Positions 33,582 through 43,759 of a stretch of DNA of 64,000 bases are shown here, piece by piece (positions within the stretch are counted from its first letter, which is position 1; every line of letters begins with the position of its first letter). The translations under genes and the position numbers were made by a program. The notes under the pieces are model-generated. The model saw only the letters and a program-made list of their open reading frames with translations. It made no database searches and was not told the DNA's origin. The DNA is from Acidobacteriota bacterium (lineage in GTDB: Bacteria; Acidobacteriota; Terriglobia; Bryobacterales; Bryobacteraceae): NCBI GenBank assembly GCA_018268935.1, contig JAFDVS010000074.1, positions 56,032-120,031 of the forward strand, written 5' to 3'.

Positions 33582-34808
33582 ATGCGTCTGCGAGGCTACT
33601 ATCCGGGCTGGTGGAATCTGGGCATGGCGGCGCTCGCCATGGTGGCCACATTGCCCGGCCGCACGCAAGGCCTCGGCTTAGTGACTGAGCCGCTGCTGCA
33701 AGACTTCGGATTGGACCGCGTCGGCTATGCCACTGTGAATCTCTGGGCCACGCTCGCCGGTGCGCTGCTCTGCCTCCCCGTCGGCGGATGGGTCGATCGC
33801 TTCGGCTCGCGCCTGGTGTTGACCGCTGTGCTCATCGCACTGGCCGCCACGGTTCTTGGCATGAGCGCGGGCACCGGACTCGCCGTGCTTTACGGCGGCA
33901 TCCTCTTCACGCGCGCGCTTGGACAAAGTGCCTTATCCGTGGTCAGCCTTGCCCTCGTCGGCAAATGGTTCTCCAAGCGATTGAACATGGCGATGGGCAT
34001 CTATTCGTTACTAGTGGGCATGGGATTCATCACCGCCTTTCCGCTCGTCGGGCAGGCCGTGCTCAACCAGGGCTGGCGATTCGCCTGGGGCGCGGTGGGC
34101 TGGGGAGTGCTCGCGCTGGCCCCGCTGGTCTGGCTCACCGTGCGCAACAAGCCGGAAGAAATCGGAGTCGAAGCAGACGCGGCGGCAGTGGAAGTAGAAG
34201 CCTCGCTCACCGACATCGGGCTGGCGGAAGCGCTCCGCGGTAGCGCCTTCTGGATCTTCGCGCTCTCCAGCGCCATGTTCGGATTGGTCTACTCGGGAAT
34301 ATCTTTGTTCAATCAAAGCATATTGGAGCAGAGAGGCTTCGACGCAACGGTGTATCACACGGTGTTGGTAGTCAGCACGCTGCTTGGTCTGGTGGCGAAC
34401 TTCGCCGGAGGATACCTCGCCTCGCGATGGTCCATCCGCCGCCTGATGGGCCTGGGCATGGCCGTACTGGCCGCGGCGCTCATCGGCTTGCCGCTTGTCC
34501 GCACCTACGCGCATGTGATGATGTACGGCGCGTCCATGGGCATCGCCGGAGGCGTCGTGACCGTGGTGTTCTTCTCGGTGTGGGGCCAGACGTACGGACG
34601 CCGCGAACTCGGCCGAATCCAGGGCTGCGCCCAGATGATGACGGTATTCGCTTCAGCCATAGGCCCGCTTCTTCTCGCCGAAACCTTGCAGCGCACGGGC
34701 TCCTACGATGGTATGTTCTTCGGCCTCGCCATCGTCACCCTGCTGCTCGGCCTCGCCTGCTGGCATGCTCCCATGCCCTCACGCCAACTGGTTGAGGTGT
34801 TGCCATAA
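33582..34808 (+). CDS. Major facilitator superfamily transporter
   Basis: 408-residue inner-membrane secondary transporter with 12 predicted helices. The loop after helix 2, GGWVDRFGSRLVL, is the MFS signature. Resembles the OFA/oxalate-formate and NarK-like set. The substrate is unknown; location beside inositol genes makes a sugar or organic acid plausible but unproved. Its stop overlaps the msrQ start by one base (TAATG), so the two are coupled. Confidence 0.88.
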   Translation: MRLRGYYPGWWNLGMAALAMVATLPGRTQGLGLVTEPLLQDFGLDRVGYATVNLWATLAGALLCLPVGGWVDRFGSRLVLTAVLIALAATVLGMSAGTGLAVLYGGILFTRALGQSALSVVSLALVGKWFSKRLNMAMGIYSLLVGMGFITAFPLVGQAVLNQGWRFAWGAVGWGVLALAPLVWLTVRNKPEEIGVEADAAAVEVEASLTDIGLAEALRGSAFWIFALSSAMFGLVYSGISLFNQSILEQRGFDATVYHTVLVVSTLLGLVANFAGGYLASRWSIRRLMGLGMAVLAAALIGLPLVRTYAHVMMYGASMGIAGGVVTVVFFSVWGQTYGRRELGRIQGCAQMMTVFASAIGPLLLAETLQRTGSYDGMFFGLAIVTLLLGLACWHAPMPSRQLVEVLP

Positions 34809-35413
34809 TGCTCCGCCGCCGATGGGTAAAGCCGCTCGTGTTCCTGCTGTGCCTGATTCCACTGGCGCTGCTGACCTACCGCTGGCAGACGAACCAACTG
34901 GGCATCAATCGCGCCGAGACAATCGCCCGCTTCACCGGCGATTGGACGCTCCGCATGTTGCTGTTCAGTCTCACCATCACACCGCTGCGGCGCATCACCG
35001 GATGGAACGATCTCATCCGTTTCCGCCGCATGCTGGGACTGTTCGCATTCTTCTACGGCTCACTGCACCTGCTCCATTACCTGGCAATCGACAAGGCCTG
35101 GTTCTGGCCCGAAATCTGGGACGATCTCACCGTCCGCCGCTTCTTCATCATGGGCTGGACCGCGTTCCTCTTGATGGTGCCGCTCGCGTTGACATCCACC
35201 ACGGCCGCCATCCGCAAGCTGGGCAAGAACTGGGCTCGGCTTCACCGCCTGGCCTACGTCAGCGCTGTGGCCGGAGTGGTGCACTTCTACTGGCAAGGCA
35301 AGGCCGCATTGTGGGACCCGATCCTTTACGGCGTTGCCGTGTTCATCCTGCTTGCGATCCGTTTGGGATTATCGCTTCTCCCCAAGCGCCCAAAGGTGGC
35401 CGCGTCCGCGTAG
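34808..35413 (+). CDS. msrQ: MsrQ-like haem membrane subunit of methionine sulfoxide reductase
   Basis: 201 residues, about six transmembrane helices of the ferric-reductase-like fold. LRMLLFSLTITPLRRITG, RRMLGLFAFFYGSLHLLHYL (haem histidine pair) and LHRLAYVSAVAGVVHFYWQGK match MsrQ (YedZ). MsrQ passes electrons from the quinone pool to periplasmic MsrP, which repairs oxidised methionines. The usual partner msrP is not in the window, so this is an isolated member. The 3' end overlaps the next gene on the opposite strand by 45 bases. Confidence 0.86.
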   Translation: MLRRRWVKPLVFLLCLIPLALLTYRWQTNQLGINRAETIARFTGDWTLRMLLFSLTITPLRRITGWNDLIRFRRMLGLFAFFYGSLHLLHYLAIDKAWFWPEIWDDLTVRRFFIMGWTAFLLMVPLALTSTTAAIRKLGKNWARLHRLAYVSAVAGVVHFYWQGKAALWDPILYGVAVFILLAIRLGLSLLPKRPKVAASA

Positions 35414-36682
35414 GAACAGCACCCCGTTCGAAATCGCACCTGAAGCCATCACCTGCTCACCCAGATCGTTCTCACCCAGCAATTGATACTGATTCCCCAG
35501 CTTCACCACGTACGTGTGGCCTTCTTCGTTGGTGATGTAGAGCCGGTCCGCCGCCGCCACAGGCGAACTGGTGAACCCGGAGGAACCCGCACCCAGGCGC
35601 TGCTGATAGAGCCGCTCGCCCGTGCTCAGTTGGAACGTGGTGAGCACGCCGTTATCAAAGCAAAAATACCCGATGCCGCCGTGCAGCAACGGCGTCTGCA
35701 TGTAATTCCCCGCGCGGTCCTGCTTCCAGGCGAGCGCTTCGGGCTTGTTCGTGATCTCACCTTCCGCCGTGTTGCGAATCGCGAAGATCGGGCGTCCTGG
35801 CCCGTGCGCGTTGGTGACAACGATCAGCCCGTTGTCGAAAAGCGGCGTCGGAACAGGGATATCTCCCGCGCCCGCCATATGCCAGATCTGCTTGCCGGTT
35901 TTCAAATCATAACCGGCAATCTGTTTCCATCCATTCACTACCACTTGCTTCGCGCCATTGGCGCCCGGCACCACGGCGGGTGTGCCGAACGTGGGCACAT
36001 CGGTGCGCCCCGTCCGCCACAGTTCCTTGCCTGTCTTCACATCGAACGACGCCACGAATGAATCCTTCTGCACATCGGCCTGCACAATCACCATGCCATC
36101 GTGCAGAACCGGCGAACTGGCGAAGCCCCATTGCGCTTCGGGCACACGGAAGAAACCCGAATCCAGTTTGCCCAGATCTTTCTTCCAAAGCAGCTTGCCG
36201 TTCATGTCGTAGGTGTAGAGCCCTTCCGATCCGAAGAACACCACAAGGTGCTTGCCGTCAGTAGCCGGAGTCGGATTCGCGTGGCTCGATTTCGGATGGC
36301 GCTTGAACTGCGGCTCACCGCTGAAGGCAGTGCGCGTCCACAGAATCTTTCCGCTCTTGCGATCGATGCAGTAAACGTTGAAATCCTGCTTCCCTTCCCC
36401 AGGCACCGAAGTAATATCGCCATAGAGCCCAAGCTTCACAGCCGCCCCGCTGCCACCCGCGGACACCGCGCTGGTGAGATAGATGCGATCACCCCAGATC
36501 ACAGGGCTCGAATAGCCAAGGCCGGGGATCGCCGTCTTCCAAAGGACATTTTTACCCGATTCTCCGTTCCATTCCACCGGAGGCGTCCCGCTTCCAGCCC
36601 CATTCGCATCCAACCCGCGGAATTGCGGCCAATTATGATCGGCGGCAAACGCACTTGCAGCAAGCAGCAGAATAGACAGCAT
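35369..36682 (-). CDS. PQQ-type beta-propeller protein (BamB-like), secreted
   Basis: 437 residues. A short leader (MLSILLLAASAFAADHN) precedes NWPQFRGLDANGAGSGTPPVEW, the standard opening of secreted PQQ-repeat proteins in planctomycetes and acidobacteria. Repeats such as YCIDRKSGKILWTRT, SFDVKTGKELWRTG and YDLKTGKQIWHMAG are the Trp-containing propeller blades. It probably binds or scaffolds rather than using PQQ. GAGGAGAAAAGA precedes the ATG. It is 16 bases downstream of the large receptor gene on the same strand. Confidence 0.86.
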   Translation of the reverse strand: MLSILLLAASAFAADHNWPQFRGLDANGAGSGTPPVEWNGESGKNVLWKTAIPGLGYSSPVIWGDRIYLTSAVSAGGSGAAVKLGLYGDITSVPGEGKQDFNVYCIDRKSGKILWTRTAFSGEPQFKRHPKSSHANPTPATDGKHLVVFFGSEGLYTYDMNGKLLWKKDLGKLDSGFFRVPEAQWGFASSPVLHDGMVIVQADVQKDSFVASFDVKTGKELWRTGRTDVPTFGTPAVVPGANGAKQVVVNGWKQIAGYDLKTGKQIWHMAGAGDIPVPTPLFDNGLIVVTNAHGPGRPIFAIRNTAEGEITNKPEALAWKQDRAGNYMQTPLLHGGIGYFCFDNGVLTTFQLSTGERLYQQRLGAGSSGFTSSPVAAADRLYITNEEGHTYVVKLGNQYQLLGENDLGEQVMASGAISNGVLFLRGRGHLWALGEKR

Positions 36683-36698
36683 TCTTTTCTCCTCGTGG

Positions 36699-39600
36699 TT
36701 AAAATTCGTAGCGCAGAGCAAACTGCATCTGCCGCGGTGTGTTCAATTGCTCCGTGTACTTGCCCCAGTTGGCTGTCGAAACACGCCGCAAGTCCGCACC
36801 GGTAAACCGCACCTGGTTCCACAGATTAAACGTCTCCCAGCGGAACTGAATGGAGTGGCTTTCCCGATACGGCATCTGAAAACGCTTCGACACATTCAGA
36901 TCGAAGTTCGAAAGCCCGTCCACGCGCACGGTATTGCGGCTGCCGCTTTGTCCGGGCAGCGTGTATTGCCATTCGGCCAATGTGCGCGCCGGATCGGCCC
37001 ATACGTTCGGCCCGCCCACACCCGAAACAGCCGGAGCATTTTTTGTTTTGGTGGATGGCGTCGTGGCGCCCACCGGCGTGCCCAGCGTGGTGATCTGCCA
37101 GTTCGTGGGCCAATTGCGCCCGTTGCCCGCACTCCACGGCAACTCCGTCGATTGCGTCCAAATACCCGCCACCTGCCATCCTCCCACCACCATATCCATT
37201 GGCCGTCCCGCCGCACCCAGCATCTTGCGCCCTTTGCCGAACGGAAGCTCGTACACCCACCACATGTTCCACACATGGCGCTGATCGTAATCGGAAACCC
37301 CTCGACGCTGCGAAGGATCCCACGAATTCACCAGAAAACCCGCGAACTCGCCGCCATTCTCCTCCACCGACGCCAGATCCTGCGACTTGGCGAAGGTGTA
37401 GTTGAAATCCAGACTCAGCCCCGAGGAGAAGCGCTTGCGCAGCGTCCACTGCATGGAGTGGTAGTTTCCACCCGCAATCGAGCTCCATGCCGACAACGAC
37501 GAAAACTGCGGATTCATCATCATGTTCGGACCCAGCCGCCCGCAATCCGGATCGCAATACTCATCCAGAAGCGACAGCGTCGTCATGAAGTCGTTGGGAT
37601 ACTGGCTGGCCACGCCGTACACCATCTGCGACGCGCTACGGGCGCTGGTGCGTAAGTTGGAATAGAAATTCTCAAAGAAAGGAACCCGCGGCACTGAGGC
37701 CACCGGCGTGCGAGCATTCACCAGGAGCGCCATCTGGCTTGCGGCTTCGAAATACGATTGCCCGCTCACGGGATCACGCAGGTTGGTGGGCATGGCCAGA
37801 TCGCGATTCATCAACGACCGCCGCGACATGCGCCCCACATAGCTCCCCTGAATGAACCAGCCCCCCTGAAACTCGCGCCCCAGCGTGAGGTTCATATTCA
37901 TTGTGTAGGGGATCTTGAGCCGATCGTCAATGGAATTCGTGATCGCGAAGCCGCTTTCCAAATCATCGGGATACTGTTGCGGAAAACCGCCTTTCGGTGC
38001 GGGCCGCAGCAGCGCGGGAGGAATATCGTACAGCCCGGTGAAGCGCGGCGCGGTGGTCGCCGTCAATCGCCCCGCCGGATTCGTCAACGATGTGGCGAAG
38101 CCGAATGCGCTCAGATCATACGTGCGCGCCAGCGGCTGGCCGATGATGTCGTAGAACATGCCCCAGCCCGCGCGGATCGACGATTTGCCCGAATTGCCAA
38201 ACAGCCACTTGCGCAATCCCGATTGCCCGGTAGGCGCATAGGCCACCGCAACACGCGGAGCGAAATTCTTCTTATAAAACGGATACAAAGGCCGGCTCTT
38301 CGGATCGTCCGCCGAGAGAAACACGATCCGCCCCGCCTCTTCCTGGCTGCGCCCCAAATCGGCGAAATTGCCGCGCGTATCAAACCATGTTCCCAACGGA
38401 ATGTTTGTGGAGATCTGTTGCCCGTTCGCCTCATGCACCGGGGGCATCAGTGACCAGCGCAGCCCCAGCGTCAACGTCAGATCCTTGCGCACACGCCAGG
38501 AGTCCTGCACATACATCTCGAGTTCGTTGTTGCGAAAATCGCGAAGATTCGGAGCACCCACCGCCAACACATCGCCCTTGATGTTGTAATTCCAGTTCGC
38601 CGTCACTTCCGACACCAGCCCCAACACAGCCGCAAGCGCATCACCGGCTGCCGTGCGATCCGCCGTCAGCACATCGGTGGGCAGGATATCGGAGCCCGTC
38701 CCGCGCAGCGTGCTCACGTTCGTCGACGCAAAATGGAACGAACGCAGATAGCTGCGCGATTGGTTCGTGATCAGCCGCCCCACGGCGCCGAACTGCACCG
38801 AGTGCTTCCCGTGCGTCCACGTCAGATCTTCGGTGAATTGATGCAGCGGCATTTTGCGCCACAGTCCAGTGGTAAACCCGTTGCGGTCATCCAACCCGCG
38901 AAACGTCACATAAGAAGCATTCTGATTCCCCGTGCTCTCCCGCGACAGACGCGTGAAGCCGTAACGAAAACTGCTCACCAGGTGATTCGACAATACGGCG
39001 TTGTAGCCGATCGCCACGCCCTTGGCGTTGCGCAGAAAAATGCTATTGGGTGGATCGCCAGGGAACTGCGGCTCATCGAGTTCCCGATCATTCTGCAGTT
39101 GCCCGCGGAAGAACAAGTTGTGATTTGTACTGAGCTGATAGTCGAAACGCGAGATATAGGTGTTCCAGCGCCTCTGCAGCGGCGCGGTGAAGCGATAGCC
39201 AAAGAAGTTCAGCCCGTCACCCGGAGTTTCGCTGTTCGGCATGGGATAGGACCGGAACAAATCGAGCACAGCACGGTTCGCCCCAATCGCACGCGGATCG
39301 AGGATACGCACGCGGTCCGGCGTCAGCGTGGTGCGCACACCCGCGCGGTTGCGGTACACCACGGACCCTTCCCGCAGCAACGCCGATGGAACCACCCGCT
39401 CCACGTTCATTTCGCTGCGTTCGGAACGATTCTCCCAATTGAAGAAGTAAAACAGCCGGTTCTTCTTAACCGGTCCGCCAATCGACGCGCCGGGAATATT
39501 GATCAGCAGAACCGGGCGCGTCACATTGGAAGCGTTGTTGAAAAAGGTGTTAGCAGCGGTGACGGTGTTGCGGTGATACCAATACACGGAACCATGCGTG

Positions 39601-40298
39601 TCGTTAGTGCCGGACTTCGTCACCAGCGACACCTGCGCCCCCGAACTCCGCCCCATCTCCGCGCCGGCATTCGTCGTGGTAGTGCGGAACTCCTCCACCG
39701 AATCCAAGGTCACACGAAGCACGCTGGTGAACGAAGTGCGCTCCATCTGCTCATTCACATCAATGCCGTCGAGTGTCACGTTGGCCTGATCGCTCTTTCC
39801 GCCGTTCACGCTGCCTGACTCAGTAACACCGGGTTGCAACGAAAGCAACCGGGCAACGTTTCGAGCATACGAAGGAAGCTGCAGGATGGGTCGCGTGCCG
39901 AGCACATTGCCCAGTGAAGCGTCGACGGTATTCACCTGCGCCACATCCTCCGTTACGGTCACCGATCCCACGACGCTACCCACAGCTTGGAAGGCAATGT
40001 CATAGCGCGCCGGAGTCGCCACCTGCACTACGATTCCCCCCACCGTGATCTCCTGCAACCCCGGAGCCGAAGCCACCAGCTTGTACCGGTCCGGAAGGAT
40101 CTGCGCGAACATATAGCGCCCCGATTCCTCAGTCACCGTCTCGCGAACCACCACGCCTTTCGTCAAGCTCTCCAGCCGCACCTTCGCCCCAACCACAACC
40201 GCGCCGCTGGGATCGGTGACCGTACCACTCAACTGCGAAAGCTGCTGCGCCGGCAGCACCGCCGCAAGCGAAGCCATAACCAACAGAAGCGTCCTCAT
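36699..40298 (-). CDS. Oar-like TonB-dependent receptor, second copy
   Basis: 1199-residue outer-membrane protein of the same architecture as the one at 20943 but not a close duplicate. Signal peptide MRTLLLVMASLAAVLPAQ, carboxypeptidase-regulatory domain (LSGTVTDPSGAVVVGAKVRLE), plug (QANVTLDGIDVNEQ, MGRSSGAQVSLVTKSGTNDTHGS) and a long barrel ending FALRYEF. GAGGGGAGTGCGC precedes the chosen ATG, which overlaps the stop of the VOC gene, so the two are coupled. The downstream propeller may be its periplasmic partner. Confidence 0.9.
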   Translation of the reverse strand: MRTLLLVMASLAAVLPAQQLSQLSGTVTDPSGAVVVGAKVRLESLTKGVVVRETVTEESGRYMFAQILPDRYKLVASAPGLQEITVGGIVVQVATPARYDIAFQAVGSVVGSVTVTEDVAQVNTVDASLGNVLGTRPILQLPSYARNVARLLSLQPGVTESGSVNGGKSDQANVTLDGIDVNEQMERTSFTSVLRVTLDSVEEFRTTTTNAGAEMGRSSGAQVSLVTKSGTNDTHGSVYWYHRNTVTAANTFFNNASNVTRPVLLINIPGASIGGPVKKNRLFYFFNWENRSERSEMNVERVVPSALLREGSVVYRNRAGVRTTLTPDRVRILDPRAIGANRAVLDLFRSYPMPNSETPGDGLNFFGYRFTAPLQRRWNTYISRFDYQLSTNHNLFFRGQLQNDRELDEPQFPGDPPNSIFLRNAKGVAIGYNAVLSNHLVSSFRYGFTRLSRESTGNQNASYVTFRGLDDRNGFTTGLWRKMPLHQFTEDLTWTHGKHSVQFGAVGRLITNQSRSYLRSFHFASTNVSTLRGTGSDILPTDVLTADRTAAGDALAAVLGLVSEVTANWNYNIKGDVLAVGAPNLRDFRNNELEMYVQDSWRVRKDLTLTLGLRWSLMPPVHEANGQQISTNIPLGTWFDTRGNFADLGRSQEEAGRIVFLSADDPKSRPLYPFYKKNFAPRVAVAYAPTGQSGLRKWLFGNSGKSSIRAGWGMFYDIIGQPLARTYDLSAFGFATSLTNPAGRLTATTAPRFTGLYDIPPALLRPAPKGGFPQQYPDDLESGFAITNSIDDRLKIPYTMNMNLTLGREFQGGWFIQGSYVGRMSRRSLMNRDLAMPTNLRDPVSGQSYFEAASQMALLVNARTPVASVPRVPFFENFYSNLRTSARSASQMVYGVASQYPNDFMTTLSLLDEYCDPDCGRLGPNMMMNPQFSSLSAWSSIAGGNYHSMQWTLRKRFSSGLSLDFNYTFAKSQDLASVEENGGEFAGFLVNSWDPSQRRGVSDYDQRHVWNMWWVYELPFGKGRKMLGAAGRPMDMVVGGWQVAGIWTQSTELPWSAGNGRNWPTNWQITTLGTPVGATTPSTKTKNAPAVSGVGGPNVWADPARTLAEWQYTLPGQSGSRNTVRVDGLSNFDLNVSKRFQMPYRESHSIQFRWETFNLWNQVRFTGADLRRVSTANWGKYTEQLNTPRQMQFALRYEF

Positions 40299-40714
40299 GC
40301 GCACTCCCCTCCTTCCGCCGTTGCCCACGGATCATACGACCCGACATACCAGTGGTGACCCTCGGGATCCACACACGCAAATCCACGTCCTCCGTAAGGC
40401 TGATCATGAATCTCCGTGGTAATCACCGCTCCCGCAGCCTTCGCGCGCGAATAAACCACATCCGCATCCGGCACAACCACGCACACCATCTGCGTTGTTT
40501 TTCCGCCGATTTCATCCGGCTGCCGGAAATGATCGGCATAATCATCGGCGCGTGCCGAGCCCACCATGATCATTCCGTCTCCCAGCGTCAATTGCGCATG
40601 CAGCACCGTATCGTCCGGCCCAGGAACAACCAGCCGCCGTTCGAATCCGAACGCCGCGCAAAGCCACGCAATCGCCGCCGGAGCATTGCGATACCGCAGG
40701 CAGGGAATAAGCAT
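40295..40714 (-). CDS. VOC/glyoxalase-fold protein (PhnB-like)
   Basis: 139 residues forming two beta-alpha-beta-beta-beta units of the vicinal-oxygen-chelate fold. It begins LIPCLRYRNAPAAIAWLCAAFGFE, has LGDGMIMVGSA, and ends DPEGHHWYVGSY. This PhnB/DUF1428-type branch often lacks a clear enzymatic role. ATG 40714 is preferred over 40723 because GAAGGA lies at the proper distance. Its stop overlaps the start of the receptor gene by 4 bases. Divergent from the M81 peptidase gene 58 bases away. Confidence 0.83.
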   Translation of the reverse strand: MLIPCLRYRNAPAAIAWLCAAFGFERRLVVPGPDDTVLHAQLTLGDGMIMVGSARADDYADHFRQPDEIGGKTTQMVCVVVPDADVVYSRAKAAGAVITTEIHDQPYGGRGFACVDPEGHHWYVGSYDPWATAEGGECA

Positions 40715-40772
40715 AGACCCCATCCTTCGATGCTACGCCAGTGCAGGCAGGCTGTGTTGTATCATCCCCTTC

Positions 40773-42323
40773 ATGCGGATCGCATTCCTGTTTCTGTTGA
40801 CCAGTGTCCTCCATGCGCAATCACGGCCTGTAATCGGCATCGGCGGCGTGGTTCACGAAACGAACACGTTCAATCCAAAGAAGACCACGCTCGCCGATTT
40901 CGAAGCGGGCATCGGCGGCCGTCCTGGCATCCTCCGCGGCGATGACATCATCAAGCTCTCGCGCAACGCAAACAACACCATCACTGGCTTCATCAACGGC
41001 GCCGAAGAGCGCGGCCTGCAACTCTATCCCTCCCTCGTGGCCGGCCCGCAGACCATCGGCTTGGTGCTCGATTCCGTGTTCGACTCACTCACCAAAGAGA
41101 TGATTGACCGCCTCAAGAAAGCCCCCAAACTCGACGGCATCCTTCTCTTCCTCCACGGCACCATGGTCACCGAGAGCCATCCCCACGCCGACGCCGAAGT
41201 TGTCCGGCGCGTGCGCCAAGCGTTCGGCAACACCGTCCCCATCGTCGTGGTTCACGACTTCCACGCCAACGTCTCGGAAGAAATCGTGAAGATGACCACG
41301 GTGCTGATCACCTACAAAGAATGTCCACACCTCGACGCCATGGACCGCGGCGTCCAAGGCGCGCGCCTCATGGCCGACATCGTCAGCGGCAAAGTGAAAC
41401 CCACGCAAGCCATCGTCAAGCCGCCGATGCTGCTCAACATCCTCTTCCACAACACCTACGCCGCCCCGTTGAAGGCCGTCACCGACGAAAGCAAGAAGCT
41501 CGAAAAGAACCCGAAAGTGTTGGTCGCCAGCGTCCCCGGCGGCTATCAATACGCCGACATCCCCGCCATGGGGCCCAGCATCATCGTCGTCACCGACAAC
41601 GATCCCGCACTGGCCAAGCGCGAAGCCGAGCGCCTCAGCAACATGCTGTGGGACCTGCGCCCGCAACTCACCTTCAACGCCCCCGATGCCGCCACCGCAG
41701 TGAAGATGGCAATGAACAACGGGAAATTCCCCGTCGCATTGATGGACGCAGGCGACAACATCGGCGGCGGTTCAGCCGGCGACGCCACCTACATCCTCGC
41801 TGAACTCATGAAGCAGAAAGCCGACGGTTGGGTGGTCGCCATCTCCGATCCAGCCGCCGTCCAAGCCGCCATCAAAGCCGGAATCGGTGGCAAGTTCGAC
41901 ATGGCCGTCGGCGGCAAGACCGACAACCTGCATGGCGACTCCGTCCGCGTCAGAGGCCGCGTCAGAGGCCTCCACGACGGCCAGTTCATTGAGCCTGCGG
42001 TCCGCCACGGCGGAGGCCGCTATTGGGACATGGGCATCTCCGCGGTGATCCAGGTGGAAGGCTCCACCATCGACAGCCCCAACTACATCATCCTCACGCC
42101 AAAGCGCGTCATCCCCTTCAGCATCGGCCAGCTCACCAGCCTCGGCATTCTCCCCGAACGGATGAAAATTCTCGTCGCCAAGGGAACCGTTGCCCCGCGC
42201 GCCGCCTATGAGCCCGTTACCGCGAAAATCATCACCGTCGATTCCGGCGGAGTCACCGGCATGAACCCCGCCCGCTTCCCCTACAAACATATCCGGCCCA
42301 ACTTGTTTGGAGCGAAACCCTAG
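40773..42323 (+). CDS. M81 family metallopeptidase (microcystinase C-like), secreted
   Basis: 516 residues. Leader MRIAFLFLLTSVLHAQ is a signal peptide. The M81/MlrC markers are VVHETNTFNP near the mature N-terminus, VVHDFHANVS in the middle and DAGDNIGGGSAGDAT in the C-terminal MlrC domain. MlrC hydrolyses linear microcystin and peptides with a zinc ion; relatives in soil bacteria have unknown peptide substrates. The start is the ATG giving a clean signal peptide. asnS follows 36 bases later on the same strand. Confidence 0.87.
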   Translation: MRIAFLFLLTSVLHAQSRPVIGIGGVVHETNTFNPKKTTLADFEAGIGGRPGILRGDDIIKLSRNANNTITGFINGAEERGLQLYPSLVAGPQTIGLVLDSVFDSLTKEMIDRLKKAPKLDGILLFLHGTMVTESHPHADAEVVRRVRQAFGNTVPIVVVHDFHANVSEEIVKMTTVLITYKECPHLDAMDRGVQGARLMADIVSGKVKPTQAIVKPPMLLNILFHNTYAAPLKAVTDESKKLEKNPKVLVASVPGGYQYADIPAMGPSIIVVTDNDPALAKREAERLSNMLWDLRPQLTFNAPDAATAVKMAMNNGKFPVALMDAGDNIGGGSAGDATYILAELMKQKADGWVVAISDPAAVQAAIKAGIGGKFDMAVGGKTDNLHGDSVRVRGRVRGLHDGQFIEPAVRHGGGRYWDMGISAVIQVEGSTIDSPNYIILTPKRVIPFSIGQLTSLGILPERMKILVAKGTVAPRAAYEPVTAKIITVDSGGVTGMNPARFPYKHIRPNLFGAKP

Positions 42324-42359
42324 CGCCGTGCCGTGCCATCATAGAAGTACGCGCGCAAA

Positions 42360-43754
42360 ATGATCCGCCCTAATCAAACCATCAAGCAGCTCTTTCATCT
42401 TTCCCCCGGCAGCCCGGCAACCGCCCAGGGCTGGGTGAAGACTCGACGCGACAGCAAAGGAGTCCATTTCGTTCAGATCAACGACGGCTCCTGTTTCGCC
42501 GACCTGCAGATCGTTCTCGAAGCCGGCTCCGTCCCCGAAGATGTCATCGCCAAAGTCACCACAGGCGCCTGCATCCGCGTCTCCGGCGCAATGGTGGAAT
42601 CCCCCGCCAAGGGCCAGGCCGTCGAACTCCGCGGCGAAAAACTGGAACTGCTCGGCGCTGCCCCGCCTGAAACCTACCCGCTGCAGAAGAAGCGCCACAA
42701 CCTCGAAACACTGCGCGAGTTCATGCACTTCCGCACGCGCAGCAACACCTTCGGCGCGGTGTTCCGTGTGCGCAACGCCGTCGCTTTCGCCATACACAAA
42801 TTCTTTCAGGAACACGGCTTCCTCTACGTCCATACGCCCATCATCACCACATCCGATGCCGAAGGCGCAGGCGCGATGTTCCAGGTCACCACACTCGACC
42901 TGATGAACCTGCCGCGCGTGCCCGGCACCCCGCAAATCGACTTCGCCCAGGACTTCTTCGCCAAGCCCTCTTACCTCACCGTCAGCGGCCAACTCGAAGC
43001 CGAAATCTTCGCTCTCGCCTTCACCAACGTCTACACCTTCGGCCCCACCTTCCGCGCCGAAAACTCCAACACCCCGCGCCACCTCGCTGAGTTCTGGATG
43101 ATCGAACCTGAGATGGCCTTCTGTGACCTCGAAGGCGATCAGGACCTGGCCGAGGAATTCCTGAAGTACATCATCACGTACACGATGGACAACTGCATCG
43201 CCGACCTCGAATTCTTCAACCAGCGCTATGAGCCGAACCTCATCGCCACGCTCGAAAACGTCGCCGGCAGCGACTTCGCCCGCATCCCCTATACCGAGGC
43301 AATTCGTATCCTCGAAGAGAGCGGCAAAACCTGGGAGTTCCCCGTGCACTGGGGCTCCGACCTGCAAAGCGAGCACGAGCGCTATCTCACCGAAGAGACA
43401 TTCAAGAAGCCGGTGATCGTTACCGACTACCCGAAGGAGATCAAAGCCTTCTACATGCGCGCCAACGACGACGGCAAGACCGTGCGCGCGATGGACGTGC
43501 TGGCCCCTGGCATTGGCGAAATCATCGGCGGCAGCCAGCGCGAAGAGCGCCTCGATGTCCTCATCGAAAAAATCCGCTCCCACGGGCTCCCCGAAGAAGC
43601 CTACTCCTGGTATCTCGATTTACGCCGCTACGGCAGCGTGCCGCACGCAGGCTTCGGCCTCGGCTTCGAGCGCATGGTCATGTACGTCACCGGCATGAAA
43701 AACATCCGCGACGTCATCCCCTTCCCGCGCACGCCGGGCCACGCGGAGTTCTAA
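42360..43754 (+). CDS. asnS: Asparaginyl-tRNA synthetase
   Basis: Attaches asparagine to tRNA-Asn. 464 residues, standard length for class IIb. An OB-fold anticodon-binding domain (residues about 20-110, TAQGWVKTRRDSKGVHFVQIN) is followed by the catalytic core: FRAENSNTPRHLAEFWMIEPE is motif 2 and GFGLGFERMVMYVTGMKNIR motif 3. The C-terminus FPRTPGHAEF is diagnostic of AsnS rather than AspS. ATG at 42360. Confidence 0.96.
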   Translation: MIRPNQTIKQLFHLSPGSPATAQGWVKTRRDSKGVHFVQINDGSCFADLQIVLEAGSVPEDVIAKVTTGACIRVSGAMVESPAKGQAVELRGEKLELLGAAPPETYPLQKKRHNLETLREFMHFRTRSNTFGAVFRVRNAVAFAIHKFFQEHGFLYVHTPIITTSDAEGAGAMFQVTTLDLMNLPRVPGTPQIDFAQDFFAKPSYLTVSGQLEAEIFALAFTNVYTFGPTFRAENSNTPRHLAEFWMIEPEMAFCDLEGDQDLAEEFLKYIITYTMDNCIADLEFFNQRYEPNLIATLENVAGSDFARIPYTEAIRILEESGKTWEFPVHWGSDLQSEHERYLTEETFKKPVIVTDYPKEIKAFYMRANDDGKTVRAMDVLAPGIGEIIGGSQREERLDVLIEKIRSHGLPEEAYSWYLDLRRYGSVPHAGFGLGFERMVMYVTGMKNIRDVIPFPRTPGHAEF

Positions 43755-43759
43755 TTCAC